Positions 40,396 through 55,249 of a stretch of 64,000 nt of DNA are shown in pieces (the stretch's first letter is position 1; every line of letters starts with the position of its first letter). Both the position numbers and the translations under genes were made by a program. The notes beneath the pieces are model-generated. The model did no database searches. It was not told where the DNA came from and was given only the letters and a program-made list of their open reading frames with translations. The stretch covers positions 10,413,351-10,477,350 of the forward strand of contig NC_021678.1 in assembly GCF_000247815.1 (NCBI RefSeq). Direction: 5' to 3'. This DNA is from Ficedula albicollis (taxonomy: Eukaryota; Chordata; Aves; Passeriformes; Muscicapidae).

Positions 40396-43300
40396 CAAGA
40401 TATTGAGACAAGTGGTTTAGGGGGAGTCAAAGGAAAGATGAGACTCTGCAGTCGAGCATTTCCCAGAGAATACAGAACTATTAAATACTTTACTTTTGGG
40501 GTTAGGTCATGACATGACTTTTGCCTCAGGTCAGGAAGTGCTATTTGTCTCATAAAATAACCTTTTCAGTTCAAGACTTTATAAAGGCTTCACTTTTATT
40601 TTATTTTTTACTTTTTTCCGAGGGATGCGTTTCCCACTGGTGGACACCATGATGCCTGACTGCATTGACAATTGCTCTAATCTAATCCAATTGTGTCTAT
40701 AGCATGACCAGTAATGAGATCTGCTCTTATGCCATTTCCTCTGTTACAGGGAGATCATGCATTACAGGCATCCATTTACAGCTCCTGAACACGCCTGGCA
40801 TCTTGCTGACTAATCCTATCAATATTTTCATCTTGCAGCGTGTAATCAGCAGCACCTTGTGGGGTTTTTTATTTATTCTTTTAGTCTCAGATGTTATTTA
40901 ATTTTCCAAATTTTCTTGAATTCCTCAAAGTTGCTTTGTTTTTTTTCCTGGTAACTGTAGACATCCAACCCTGGGGCAGATGAATTTTATTTTTTTAGCA
41001 TTGCCTTTAAGTGCCATAGCAGGTAACATCTGTCCTAACTCATTATATTATAAAAAGATGTGATCTAAGGAGACGTCTGACAAGTCACAATGGATGCCAC
41101 AGTTTATAAAATGCACAGTGCTTTTCAAGAATGGCTGTCCCCTACCTGCCCTGTTTCCTAAACAACTAACCAACTGAATCAACCAGTTCCTGTTCTTTTA
41201 AAAATAACCTTTGTTCATATAGCTTTTCCCTGCAAGGCACCTGCCTTGTCCCCAAAATAGTGAGATCAATGATAGAGAGTGTTTGGAAATGGCAGTGGAA
41301 CATTGTACTTTGAATGTTGCCCTCTAAAATTCCCCGAAGAGGTGCAAATTTAAAGAACAAGTAAAATTAGCCAAAGTTTCCAAATTGCTTTTCTATAATT
41401 AATCTTGTTAAAATTTGTGTTACTCCAGCTACCTCTAGATCTCTTAAGGGTTTTGATTATATGGAAATGTACCAATTTTATTCCAGCATATCTTCAAGGA
41501 GCTACAATATCTAAGGTATGCTGAAACAGAAATGCTGTCATGAATACTGTTCAAAAAGACATTTGTACTGACACTGCTTCTGTATAGTCACACCTTTGCT
41601 ATTTAAACAGCAGAGAAGCAACCAAATACCATGCAGAAATTGAATTCACGTTGGTAAGCCAAGTACTACCCCAATACAATGATAAGAATGTTATCTTTGT
41701 TTAATTTGTTTGTGCATGATTCAAACATCTTTCAAAAATTTATAAAGCTGGAATTTAAATGCATCTATTACTACTAACATTTAGTTTTCTCTTCAAGTAG
41801 ACATGAAATGATTGAAGATTAAGTAGGGAGAGTTCAGTTGGAAATAGGAGCTCCTAACATGTTAAAAGTAAACATTGCCTAAAAATTGCCAAGTTGATGT
41901 GAAATGAATCCTTTAGTAAGTGGTATTATGCAATTTAAATACTGAATTTGATCATTTTATTTGTTGTCATCAGTGAAAATGACACGTGAATAAAAATTGA
42001 TATGACACTGCAAACCTACAAAAAACCACACCCACCTCTCCTTTGACCTTCCGTGTCACCCTAAAAATGGGATTTCAGTGGAGCCATGAAGATACTGAGA
42101 TGTTGCATTTGAAGAGCAGCTGGGGAGGACAAAATGCGCTCTCACCCCCCTGCATTTGTGTCTCCTCATCACTCACACTGCCCTGAGAGATCCACCTTGC
42201 CTTCCACTGCGAAGCTTTTGGAGACAGGATGAAGCTTATCCCGGAGCTTTTGCACATTTTTAGCTCTTTGGGGAGGTGACTCACAGGAAGCACACCATGT
42301 ATGTAATGATCAGTGCTTTCAGATGTCTCTTGTAGGTTCAGCCCCCCACCCCAAGTCCCCAAGAGGTCTCAGGTGGTGTCTGGCTTAGTGTCTAATAAGA
42401 ACTCTTCAATCAGACTCCAAGGACATAAAAAATGTTAGAAAATAAAGGACTAATAAAAGGAGAGTTGGATCTGTTTGTTATGATGGAGCTGCTGGATGCC
42501 ATATTCTAACAAATGCAGCTGGCTTTAGTTTACTTTTTTTTTTCTTGAGAGTGTAATATTTAAAAAATTAAAAAGACAAACAGCATGTGTTATACAGAAT
42601 ATTATATATGTAGTATTGTGAATTTCTGTGAGGTTTTTCAGCCTTCATCAAGCACACAGCATTCCAGTTTACAGGAGAGGAAAGGAAGTCAATTTAGCTG
42701 TTAATTTTGAAGGTCATGTAGTTAGATCATTTGTATACCCTATTGCAGCCTGCATTGTGTGGCATTTCTTTTTCACATCTGTAGCTTTCAAAATTCTACA
42801 AACCACTGCTCAAAGAGAAATCCCTTCAATATGGGAAAACATCTGACTTAGCACAGCAGTTCAAAATAGAAATATTGTGACATATTATGTCACCAGTCAC
42901 CCAATGAATATTTTTTATCAATAGCTACCACACACACTAAATAAACTCTACAGAAAATACAAATAATTGCACCCACAACTATGTGAGATTTGATGGAGTC
43001 TTTGAGTTTGCCATTTGGGAAACCACATTCCTGTGTATTTTGTTTGTTCCCTAATGTTGTTCCTTGGCAATGTAAGGTCAGGAACTTCTTTTATTTTGTT
43101 CATGACAGCTGATTACCTAATTTTATACTTTCTATAAATTCCCAGGTCTTAAGCAGAGCCAATTCCTTTTGAGAAGTCATGGATTTTATTACTTTTGCCT
43201 CAGAGACCCTTCATATCACCTCCATCCTACTTGCTGTGGTCTTCAAATTGCCTCCATGCAGTTTACAGTGAACTGTAACTTATCTTGAAAGCACCACTTG

Positions 43301-44374
43301 CATTCCATCTTTGTTACAGCCTTTGTTAAAAGCCCCCACTTTTAAACCCAGTTTCCCAGTTGCTAAAATGTATTACTGGGCTGTTCTTTGGGCCTGTGGC
43401 ACTATCTGAATAATTGTGCTTTCCATGAACTATGAAAACCTTATTTGTAACTTAGCTGTGATAACACTGTGAAAGCCAATTTCCAGGGAGAAAATCGAAT
43501 CCATGACAGGTTGAACTCTGTACCAGACCTTCAAGGCAAGAATAGGACCAGCAAAACCAGCTCCCTTAGTCCCTTTCTATGGCCACTGGCAACATAGGCC
43601 TAAAGCCCACCAGAAATTGCCTGAAGGTCTATATCCATGCTTCAAGACCAGTTGAAAATTACAGTATATTCACCCTATACCTTCACAAGCAGCTGACAAT
43701 TCCTGTTTTATGCTTCATTTACTTGACAATGTCTCAGGTGTGAGTAAAAAGACAAAGTTGCTGTTTTGATAAAATTTTGTTTATTCATTTTCTAAACAAT
43801 AATAGAGATTCAACTTCTTTTAAAATTTATAAGAATAAGTGGAAAACATAGCAAACATGAGACAGGAGATGTTATCTCCCCTTCTCATTGCCTACAGATA
43901 AACAGCAAAACATTAATATTGAAAGATGTGTGATAAGGAATGAATCATCCTAGGCCACTTTCAATCACTGCCCTTCTGTCCAAAATCCGTGGTTCAGCTC
44001 TCACAGCCTTTTGTCAGCATTGCAAATTACCTCAATTGACCATGGGAGCAGAACAGGGCACTTCAGTCCTGTTCCCAGTGGGGACTGTTCCAGGTTTCAA
44101 TTAGCCCACTATTAATTGGACAGCACTCTGAATGTCTTGTCCTAAGGCCTGGCAGCCCAGCCTGACAGAAAGGATCCAAAGGGTAGTAGGAATATTTACC
44201 TTTTTAAACTTTTATTACTCTCACTTCTACATGTTAATTGATAGTGTGACCCAGAGCATGCAAGGACCAAGCAAAGAGACTAACTTAGCCCAGAAACATC
44301 AGTGATTTTGCATCTCTCTTTCTGCAGAAACTAATGAATTAGATGGTTAAAGCATTTTTTCTCCTTCTGATCTG
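40396..44374. other. AT-rich non-coding DNA, no gene seen
   Basis: No recognisable gene, RNA or transposon. The 42.0-42.37 kb part is slightly GC-richer and opens a 95-codon minus frame without resemblance to a known protein. Confidence 0.55.
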
Positions 44375-44532
44375 TTAAATGGGTTATCAATGTCCTCCTT
44401 TGATTTTCTCAATGGCTTAGTTTAGGAGGAAGGGATACTATGAATTCTAAGGTTTAAATGGATTATCAACGTCCTCCTTTGATTTTCTCAATGGCTTATT
44501 TTAGGAGGAAGGGATACTATGAATTCTAAGGC
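44375..44532. repeat. 79-bp direct tandem duplication
   Basis: TTAAATGG(G/A)TTATCAA begins at 44375 and 44454, and both copies run to ATGAATTCTAAGG. Visible differences are GGGTTA/GGATTA, CAATGTCC/CAACGTCC and CTTAGTTT/CTTATTTT. Confidence 0.92.
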
Positions 44533-47244
44533 TGCTGTCTCCTTTGAAACAGAATTTTAAAAGCTGAGATACAAGAAGGGAAAGAAGGATTCCATTGAAA
44601 AAGCAGCCAGGCTGGTCCCAAGACAAGCAGAATAGAGAAAATCACACAGTTGTGGACCTTCTTAGCTCAACTGATGAAACAGTCAGAAGATGCTGATTTG
44701 GATAGAAAGAAGCTGGCAATTATTTTAATATATGAAGAATAAAATCTAAAAAGCAGGCAGAAGGAAAGCAATGAGGAAGAGGAGAAGGCACAAACATCAT
44801 GAAACTGGGCAAAAATAAACTAAAACACCTTCCAGCATGTATTGCTTCTGAGTATCTGTAGTTATCTCATACACAAGGCTACACCACATTCTTAAAAACT
44901 GGTTAGCTCAGCTATATTTGGCATGCATCATGTCAGGCAGGAATTTTAAATTTATTCCTCTGTTCTAAGCAAGGTGAAGCCACTCTGACATTACAAAACC
45001 CACTGTGGATAGACATAAAATGGTAGAGGATTCATTCTGTTTGTCCCAGTTGGTATTTGCATTAAAAAATAGACAGCATAGTTCTGCAATATTGTAAATA
45101 TGAGATCAAAATTGTGCCAATTAAATACTTCAAATACAAGCTCAGAAAACCTCAAATATCTAACTATTAAAATATGAAGAGTATTTACAATACATAAACC
45201 TTGCTAAAGAATATGAGGGAGGCATAAATATGAGCAGGTTTTCAGTTCAGTTGTTCATGCTGTCACACTGAAATGGCAAATAACAGTTTGGATAACACCT
45301 GCAAAATAACCCTCTATTACACCTCTTTATGAACATGTTTTATTATTGAGTATATTGAAATAATTTACTGTGGAAACATGCATTTTTCATTTAATAATCT
45401 AACTTCTTTATTGAAATAAGGTTTAGGTAAGAAAGGAGAAAGAGAATAAGAAAACACAAGGTATTTCATTTTTTGCCACCTGATTATGCCCAGGACAGAT
45501 CTACAGATAGCCTAAACTAGTGTCAGACTGCAGAAAGGAATTAATTTTTAAAGCTGGTTGAATATTTATCTGTAAAAAAGATACTCCTATGCAAAATTTT
45601 CCCATAAATATTTCATGTAGATCTTGAACTCAGTTCTGAAACATACATCATAACCCCTATTTTTACACACTAGGAAACCAGGAAGTTTTTTAATTGCTAA
45701 ACTTCATGTTGGACTGCCTACTTTTTTGAACAGTGGAAATTTTAAATGGAAGTAACTTGGGATCTAATATCTTGCATGTGGACTGGAGCCCTGAGCATCT
45801 TTTAATTCTGTTTTCTAAGTGTTCCGACACTAAGAAAATCATGGTTCAAAAATTTAGGATTATTAGTACCACAAGCCTGCAAAAACTTATGAGAAAAAAT
45901 TACCTACAGATGGATAAGATCAAGCAAACTCCTGCCTTCTGGCTCTCCAGGAGTTTAGAACAGATACTTTATTCAGAACATTTTCACTACAGATCTTTGT
46001 TATATATCTCTGAAGAATACTGAGGTTTATTTTATTTTCAATACAGTCTTGTTGCAAGCTTACAGAGCATGTAGACATCAGAGAAATGTCACAGATCACA
46101 AGTACTCACAGACCACCAAATAAAATCAAGATTCAAAATAAGCAAACATTGACTTTAAAGGACATAGATGAGATCTTAAAAGCATCTCAGAGACTGATTT
46201 TAACATTTTCAAGTGAATTATATATCTGCTGAAATTTTCAACTATGATAATATACAGAGAATTTGACACACACACAATTTGATAATTATTTCTCTACTTA
46301 ATGGTTTCGGAAAGTGACTTGGGAGCTGCAGCCCCAGTGAAAGCAAACAAAATTGAGGTTCTAAGCACGTGAACTAGAGATTCATTGTGCTCTTTTGAAC
46401 ATGCTCTTTCTCATGCTTTCTTTCATATTGTATGGAAATAGAAAGCAAGTCTGGACCCATCAGTATGTGAAAGCATCTAATCAGCTCCCTTCACATTAAT
46501 TAGTCATTGCTCCTGAAGCTAAGCATATGTTCAGTCTAGATTAGGGCCCTCATATCAATCTCCCCAAAAATGTAAGAATTCTCTCTATAGTGGCAGTATA
46601 GGCACTTTGCAATCAGTTTTAATTATTAGTAAACATCTGTCTCCACAAACACCGATACATTGTTTTCAAAATTATTCCTATATTTGTGCTTGTTCAGAGT
46701 CATCTGCACAGGTTCTGTACATATGGCAATGTTTCCTTTACAGCCAGCAATGTAAAACTATTTCTGGATTTAAACATTATTGTCACAAGTTTTTCACAGT
46801 CTCACAACAGAAATTAAAAGTACTAGATTCTCTACCAGAAAATGAATAAAGGGTTGCCTGGTAGGACTTTTGCATTAATCTGTAATCTCAAGGCAGAATT
46901 CAATAGAGGTGGATTCACTTTTTATTGATGTGAAAAACCAAAAGACTCAGGCTTCACTTCTATTCAGAAGACGGTCAGTGTCTTCATGACCTACAATGCA
47001 GGCAGCTGGAATGACACAAGATGATTATTTTCCCTTTCTTCATCATCATAACAGATTGTTTGCTATTGTCACTAGCAATTTCTTTACATCCAAGTTCTGC
47101 TTTGATTTAGAGCCTTGAAAATATTGCAGTCATGCTAAAAAATTGTTCTGAGTTGCCAAATACCACTTCTTTCTAAGTTTAGATTATTCCCTGGTACAAT
47201 TAAAAAAAAAAATAAAATCAAAACTCATGAAAATTGATGTGTTA
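44533..47244. other. AT-rich non-coding DNA, no gene seen
   Basis: No recognisable gene. A 96-codon plus frame at 45733-46023 is among the longer non-repeat frames here but resembles no family and lacks splice or promoter context. Confidence 0.55.
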
Positions 47245-48436
47245 GGAGCAGGGCATGTTTTTCTGCACATGCAGACTGTTGATTCTGAGGGAATCACAGA
47301 GGAGACCATATCTCAATACCAAATGTGCTTCTGGAACCTGAATATGGAATACAGGGAGAAAACTCCAGGCACCATGTATCAATTACAGCTAGGATTGCCT
47401 CCCATTAATTATGAAGTATTAGCCCTAATCTCCTGTAGTGTGAGAATATTGCACACTGCTAGCAGGCCCTAAAGGAGTGGCTCATTCTTTGCTCCTCCCC
47501 TCTTTGGAATTTCCAAGCCAAAACACCATAAAGCTATGGAATCTCACCTCATCCAATGCTGCTTCCTGGCTGAAAACCATCCCAGTTAAACCACAGATGG
47601 TGTCTCTGTAAGGAGACCTCAAGAAGAAGCTTTGCAAAGAAATAAACACACAGCAATAAACCATAGAGCCATGTTACTTATCCTCAGGATGCTATCAGCT
47701 TCTACTCAAATGACTGATTCATGCTGAACCTGTAATTTCATTCCTTTGCTGAATGGATTCATAATGGTTTTTTTTTTATTTCAGCTGATAATACCTTTGT
47801 TTTTTCTAATTTTTTTTAACTAATTTTTTGCTGCTGGTTTGGAGCAGGGCACGTTTTTCTGCACATGCAGACTGTTGATTCTGAGGGAATCACAGAGGAG
47901 ACCATATCTCAATACCAAATGTGCTTCTGGAACCTGAATATGGAATACAGGGAGAAAACTCCAGGCACCATGTATCAATTACAGCTAGGATTGCCTCCCA
48001 TTAATTATGAAGTATTAGCCCTAATCTCCTGTAGTGTGAGAATATTGCACACTGCTAGCAGGCCCTAAAGGAGTGGCTCATTCTTTGCTCCTCCCCTCTT
48101 TGGAATTTCCAAGCCAAAACACCATAAAGCTATGGAATCTCACCTCATCCAATGCTGCTTCCTGGCTGAAAACCATCCCAGTTAAACCACAGATGGTGTC
48201 TCTGTAAGGAGACCTCAAGAAGAAGCTTTGCAAAGAAATAAACACACAGCAATAAACCATAGAGCCATGTTACTTATCCTCAGGATGCTATCAGCTTCTA
48301 CTCAAATGACTGATTCATGCTGAACCTGTAATTTCATTCCTTTGCTGAATGGATTCATAATGGTTTTTTTTTTATTTCAGCTGATAATACCTTTGTTTTT
48401 TCTAATTTTTTTTAACTAATTTTTTGCTGCTGGTTT
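47245..48436. repeat. 596-bp near-identical tandem duplication
   Basis: Copy one, 47245-47840, and copy two, 47841-48436, abut exactly. Reading both through, I find a single difference: GGGCATG at about 47251-47257 against GGGCACG at the matching place in copy two, again a CpG/TpG site. Even the T10 run in each copy has equal length. The unit shows no transposon signature. Either the duplication is very young or it is a false duplication of two haplotypes in the assembly. The 60-67-codon frames present in both copies are not convincing genes. Confidence 0.95.
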
Positions 48437-51400
48437 TGGTTTTTTATTAAAAACTGGGACTAGGTGGCAGATTCTAAAATAGGAATTAACTTTGGAGTTT
48501 AAAGGAAAACCCACTAAAAATAGTAAATCCCAGAAGCCCCAAATATTTTTAAAATTGGTAGTGTGACTCTTCTCTTTAGCAGATAAATCTCAAGAAATAA
48601 AAATTAGGTGAGCAGACATAATCACTTCGCTAGTTTTTTCACCCAGAGGTATCAAGAGAGACTCACTGAAAAAACACATTCCTCATTTGATTGATTTCTG
48701 CTCAAAAACTGTTTTAATATAGAGTTGCAGAGAAATGGAGGGGAAAAAATGTTCAGTCAATCTAGCAGAGGTCATGGATGAATGCATGCCAATAATTTAA
48801 TACATAATGCAAATAGTAAATAAAGAAGCACAGCTCAGAGAACATGAAGGCTTCCTACTTGCAGCCAAGCACAGTCAAATGTCACCTGCTTTCTTGCAGA
48901 ACAGCTGAGCAACTATGGAAGAAAGTATTTTGCAAAATGATTGCTGTTTATACTGATGAAAATTGGAAACCATTAGCTGCTGCTTTCTAGCTTCCAAATG
49001 CAGTCACCAACAAATAAGAAGCAGACTGACAGCCAGCATTAGTTATAAATACCAGTGAGTGAGATACTGCTGTAAAAAAAGAGATGACCACATGGACCAC
49101 AACCAGCCAGACTAGCTGGATTCTTCTGAGTTCCCCAAAGCGAGTACTACTGCACATTCTGTGTGACAGAGCAAGGGAAATAAGGGGATTCATGGCTGTG
49201 ATGTGGTTAGATATTGCCAGGCAATAAATACACCAAATGCCTCAGGATTGAGAGAAGAAAAGAAAAAAACCATGGAGATGGTTTCTTGGCATATGCAGTG
49301 TACAGTAAGCAAACATTAATAAAGTTGATTTCTGTGAATAGTGCATAAACTATTTTGATTTTGCTCATGTTATTTCAAGAGCATCTTAGCAAAAGTAAAA
49401 TCCACCTGAGTCATCGGTAAAGTTTAAACATAACTTTAAGCACCTGAGTATTTCTATGGACTGTGATGATCTTATGCAGTTATGAGGGCTGGTGCAGAAT
49501 CTAGTCTGAGAATACTGCTCTTTCAGAATAGTTCCAAGAGAAAGAAGAAAAAATTGTTTTGGTAAGCAGTTGTTTTCTTTATTAGAATTTTCCAGAAAGA
49601 AGCCAGTACTTAGAGTGGGTTAATATTCAGATGAGAATTACTATGCACATTCTTCCATTTATTGAGATAGTATTTTAATTTGATTTTAATGACTGTAAAG
49701 CGCTCCAAGACATTTGCAGGAATACTGCTATATAGTGGCTGATTACATTATGAATTTTTAGTATGTCACTTTTAGTACAGAGGAAAAGGAGTCAGAGAAG
49801 TGCAGGTACCAGCAAACTGGATTTTTCAGCAACAAAGTGGCCATAAAGGCAGTGTTAATACTCTGCAACCATGACTCCTTCTTCTCCCTTGCATTTGCAC
49901 AATGGTTTGACATTCTTTTGTGCTGTATTCTTGCCTGAGGTTTACATGCTGGAGCTGCAGAAGTACGTCCTTATTGTGTTGGAATTATTTTTAAAGAAAA
50001 TATTTTACATAGAAACTGCTGCTCTTGAAGGCAAGAGGCTGAAGTTCTGACATTAACTCCATAAAAGCATAAAAATCTGTCATGCAAATTACTACATAGA
50101 GCACTGCTCCTTATAGCTGACTACCAACATTGCATAAACTGGACATCAACTTAGCAGTTCAAGCTGTAAGATTACTCTTCTGAGTGCCCACCATAATAAA
50201 TCTATTCAATGTATATGAATTAGCAACTGCATTGGTGTTTTAACCTGAAGGGAAGGTGTCAGCAGTCTGCTAGGCTCTGTTATGCTTGAAGCATTTAATA
50301 TTGCTTTATGTCACGGTTAGCATACAGCTAAAACAAACAGACTTTAGAAAATCACTTATTCATACTGCAGCCATCAAGTGAATAATGGAAATGGCTTTGC
50401 CTGTACAGGACTGGTGGAGACTGTGGCAACATAATTTATTAAAATCTTCACCCCACACCTCTCACAAACCACTTTCCTACCACTATCCAGCCTTTCCTAC
50501 TACAAGGTAAAAGCAAACGTGAAATGAGTCTCCACATAAAAGGTCTCTGTAGCAGGAACATGAGAATTCAGGTCACCAGCAGAAATGAGCACTGTACCCT
50601 TCCACTTTGGTTACCCTGATTTATGACAGATGAGGCTCTAGCTCTTTACATAACCTGTCATCTTGTGCTTGTGGCTCTCACAGGCACAGGAATCTAAACA
50701 CCACAACGGCATGGTCAGTATTGAGAGAGTGACAATCTAAGTAAAGAATCAAAGAGATTTCTTATATGCTCCTGTATGTTCTGTCAATCAGATATGGAAA
50801 AGCCCAGACTAGAGCCTTTCAGCAAAGTTGCTTTTTAAAGAATGATACAAATTTTCTAGCTATCCAAACATACTACATGTGTATCATTTTCATAAAGTGC
50901 CCTGCAGACTTGGGAGTATCATGCTTCACACTGTTTTTCTTGCCTGGTATGGTGCTATAAACTGTTATCATATTTTAGTCCAGTCAGTCATAGCCTAACA
51001 CATCTCTCATCATTGACTCTGCTGATAATTGCCTGGAAGGTTGCCAGGGGACAGATTAATATCTGTTCTTAATATCACCACTCCAAATATAAACAACTTT
51101 CTTCCTGTATTTCTTTCTCCTATTTATACCAAAATTTTTGTTACTGGGATATCTAGAGGACAATTCCCACAATGTAAAATTGTGTAGCTCCTCAAAACAC
51201 AATGAAAGTGGTAACTTTGATTCAATTTGAAGTGCTACATTAATTACACACGTGACCTCATTGTATTATCTTGTGTTTCAGCTATTTTGACATCAGCTAG
51301 GATATCCTTACCTATAAATTTATTAGCATCCTCATTATTTCTTATAATCAGAGGGAAAATATTCACCTTGATGCCTATTTGCAGCAGAGTATACATACAT

Positions 51401-54400
51401 GTATAAACACAGGCACTGTGTATGTGTCCACACAGGTTAAAGCACAAGAATACATATCATTCCTTTGGTATCTCATAATTTTTATTAGAGAAAGCCATTA
51501 TCTACTGATAGCATTCATGCAGAATTCTGGCCGGTTCATTTCATTTCATGTAAGAATTCACAAGCATCTCTCCACAGAGATTCCTGGGTATGCAGGAGGG
51601 TGATGTACAACCCACAGTTGTAACTGTGACTGGCTCCTGGACAAGAACATTCCCATCACAGCCTAATCCAGACTAACAGGTATTTTCAACCTAATATCAG
51701 TAAAGGATCTGATTAATAGACTTATTTTCCCCCTTCAAAATGGAAAACTGTATTTTACTTGTTTTGGGAGGAAAAATTGAGGCATAAGGAATCTGAAGAT
51801 TTGCCTAAGCTCAGCCTCCTATCCAGTGCCTACACATGAGGCAGAATGGGTTGGAGTTTCTGCCAATTAAGCCCTTAATTACCATGGTAATTAAATAAAA
51901 CAGGCTTCTTGTGAAGCTGACACTGAAAGAAGTGATATATTATCCTCTTTTTCAACCAGTACCTGTGGTTCATATTGGCATGCTTCAGTGTGAATACTCC
52001 ATCTCCCCCACCCAAGAAGGGCTTCCCCCTGGAGAGAGACCACCTTATTTTGGTGCTTTATATGTCAGGAGATGACTCTTTCTTTGTGTTCTAATCGTGG
52101 TTTGATTGACTGGTTCAGCTACCAGGAAAATCTTATAATTTGTATCCCTACTGTTTCCCTTCCCTTATTAGGAAATCTTATTATAGATAAGCAATCATAT
52201 GTTGGCGGTTGTTCTTTTCCCCTCCTTAAGCAAAGACTGAAGGAAAACACCTCTGCCATGTGTTCAATTATTGTTTTCTTGTTGTCTGTATATCACAAAG
52301 AATCAAAATTCACCATGAAGTAGAGCGCATCATTCATTCAACAGAGATAAGAATAGACACAGAATCAAGTCACAGAATCATTGGCATGCAGCATAGAATG
52401 ATACACATTGACTCATCCTTCAATATGTGATTAATTTAAATCAGGGTTTATAGTTTTTCACAGTGAAGGTCTGTCCAATTACTCAAAAATGCTCAATTCA
52501 CACTATATTGAAAAAGTAGTTTGTGAAATTTCAATTAAGTAACTAAGATTTCAATTAGGTTTTAAAAGAATCCTAAGCAAAACCCTTTTAACAATTCTGA
52601 AATTCACTTCTGCAAAATAATTTCAAGCCTGCTTTTTCCTTCTTTTTTTCTTTCATTTTTTTTTTTAATTATTTAAACTTGTGGTATGAAACCTAGATGG
52701 CTTGGCTAAACTTACATAAAGTTCTTAAGATTAAAAAAAGGCACAACTTTCTGATCTTTTATTCCTGTTAGAAGATGGTAACAGCAGTATCCAGCCCCAC
52801 TGTTCCATGACTTACACGGCACCACTGATCCAAGTCATATATTCCTACATCTCCATTCTGGGTAGAGACAGCTGCACACATATGAAGGGTATTTGGATTG
52901 CAGGTCACAACTGCTCCCTGACTTCCTACTATTCCTATAAAAATGAGACCAGTGCTGCCATTCTTTCACTGGTCTACAAGCCAGCAAGCCTTCTGAGGTG
53001 AGAAGGGATGGTTAAACTTTTCCTTGAATATTTAATTAGAAGGTATTTAGTGAAATTTTGTTAATTGTTTTATATTTCACTGAGCTTTGAGTCTTAAAAT
53101 TTGCTGAACACACATCTAAGGTCCAGGACCGTTGGAGTTTCTTTGCACAGCAGGATACACACCACTCTTGTATTTAGGTAATCATGTGGGTTTGCACTTG
53201 GAACCATATTCTCACACTTTTTACTTATTTTCAGGAGGGTTTTTTTAGAATTTTTCAGTAATTCTTTTTAGCTCTCAAGATGTCAGAACTTAGTTTTCCC
53301 ACTGGGAATTCCCATAACTGTCTAAGAACAAAGCAAACTGAACTAATTCTGAGAATTTCAGTTTCTACGTCTTCATCACATCCAACAGAAGCTGGTAGAT
53401 TGAAGAGGTGTGATATATCAAGCAAGGGGCACATTAATTCTCTGCATGAGGTTTATCCAGCAGGGTGCAACATCCCCAGACTGAACCACCTGCTCTGCTA
53501 AGAATGATTGAACTGAGCTCTGTGTTTGCAATGTGCCTGAGAAGAAGACAATCCTTTCTGAGGTGAAAAAAAAAAAAAAAAATTTGAAAATCTGTCTCAC
53601 ATCTCCCAGCTGCATTATTCTCATAGGTTTTCTCAACAGCAAAATACCTACAAGCTGAATAGAAACCCAACCTCCATCCCCCCCTCCAAAGACAGATAGG
53701 CCATGCAGGAGAGTTACAAAGAGAAAGATGAAAATACTGCACATTAAGGTAAAAATGCAGGTATGGTATATTGAGTGTCTAACTCTACAGAAACATTTTC
53801 TGAGACACTGTGTTTTATTTGAACTTTTATCTAGAAAGCAAGCTTTGACTAATACAGCTACAGCTAATTTCTTTTCTTATATACTCTCAGGTCAGGAGCT
53901 AATCCACCTTCAGACTACTTTGAGCTTGACAGACTGAGCAGCAATCAATCCTACCTAGCTCTGGATTTTCCATTTCAATGCTGGATTCTGGATCATACAA
54001 GCCATCCTTAGTTGTAATTCTTGCCCAGGTGGTAAAAATTCCCTTTTCTAGATCAAACTCAAAATTCAGAAACAGATTTTGTGTTATCATTTGTTAGATA
54101 ATTTTTCTGTATATTTTTTTCTTTTTTTTTGTATTCTGGTTTTTGCACAGTACCTAATCTCTTATACTATCAGGGTTCCATGGCTGAAATTCTGAAGAGC
54201 ATTATACCCATTGCACTCAACTGAGACCAATGTTTGTTCCTGTGAGCTATTCCATCACTGACAGTCACCCGAGTTCTCAGTTCCTTCAAAGAAATTGCCA
54301 CAAAACCCTGATTACTTGGAGAATTGGTAATTTATCTCATTTCCTCTTTTTAAGGGGATGGGGGTGGTGTTTTTTGGTTTTGGTTTTCTCTGAAAACTTC

Positions 54401-55103
54401 AGATGTTGACATATATGTTGAAAATAAAATAAAGCAGAAATAAAGTGATAGGCTCTGTACTCAGTTTGTACTCAAACAGAGATAAAGTGAGAAATATTTG
54501 TGCTATGGCATACATATATCTGAACCACAGATATTTTGATTTTGTTTTTGCTAATAGATATTTAATTTAAAATATACACTATCTGAGAGTATCTAGAATG
54601 TAAAACATATGCTTTAATTTTGGTAATGGCAATAATGTTGCACAAAAATTGAGGACTAGATGGAATCATACTTTTTAGAAATGAGGAGTTTTTCTCAAGG
54701 CCAGGCTGACTAGATAATGTTTTATACCAGTGTTAGGGATAATCATTGTGGAGATTTTGTGAACTGGGCCCAGGAACTAAGCCTGAGACTATTCATCTGT
54801 GAGGTGCAGCTACCCCAGATAATTCAACCTATATCAAAAGCTAATGTAGCTATTGGTGGATTTCCTCTCATTTACTGTTTTTTAAAAATTCTTTTCAAAA
54901 TGCAGTAATTCAGCTATCCATCAGCCCATTAACAAAAGGTTAATATATATTCTCCCAGAACTTCTATACCACAACAGGTCCTTGATGGTCACTTGTCTGT
55001 GATTTGCTTTTCTGTCCCCTTCATCCATGCTCAGACACCACTGAGTGGAGCAGGAGTCAGACCTTGGCCAGGACAGATTTAAGAAGCACAGATCTCTATC
55101 TAC
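48437..55103. other. AT-rich non-coding DNA, no gene seen
   Basis: About 6.7 kb without a recognisable gene. A run of 17 A lies at 53566-53582. Two overlapping minus frames of just over 100 codons at 53.42-53.74 kb contain the resulting poly-Phe and look like chance. Confidence 0.55.
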
Positions 55104-55249
55104 AACATAATGAAGAAAGACTCCATGAGGCCTGTGGCAGGAATGAAATTTATTAACAAACATGCTGCTCAGTCTCAACATAAAGAAGAAAGACTCCACG
55201 AGGCCTGTGGCAGGGATGAAATTTATTAACAAACATGCTGCTCAGTCTT
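55104..55249. repeat. 73-bp direct tandem duplication
   Basis: AACATAATGAAGAAAGACTC at 55104 and AACATAAAGAAGAAAGACTC at 55177 start two copies that run to ATGCTGCTCAGTCT. Differences include CCATGAGG against CCACGAGG, a CpG/TpG site. Confidence 0.92.

Noticed and set aside
45733..46023. 96-codon plus-strand frame
   Set aside because: No recognisable motif, no flanking splice signals and no promoter context.
47227..48068. Two identical 67-codon frames as a duplicated gene
   Set aside because: They sit in the 596-bp duplication, show no known family and are no longer than chance frames.
52331..52425. ACAGAATCA repeats resembling a reversed CR1 terminus
   Set aside because: Only the short CAGAATCA motif matches; the diagnostic CR1 sequence that should follow is absent.
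53418..53744. Two minus-strand frames of just over 100 codons
   Set aside because: Both cross the A17 run as poly-Phe and have no family resemblance.
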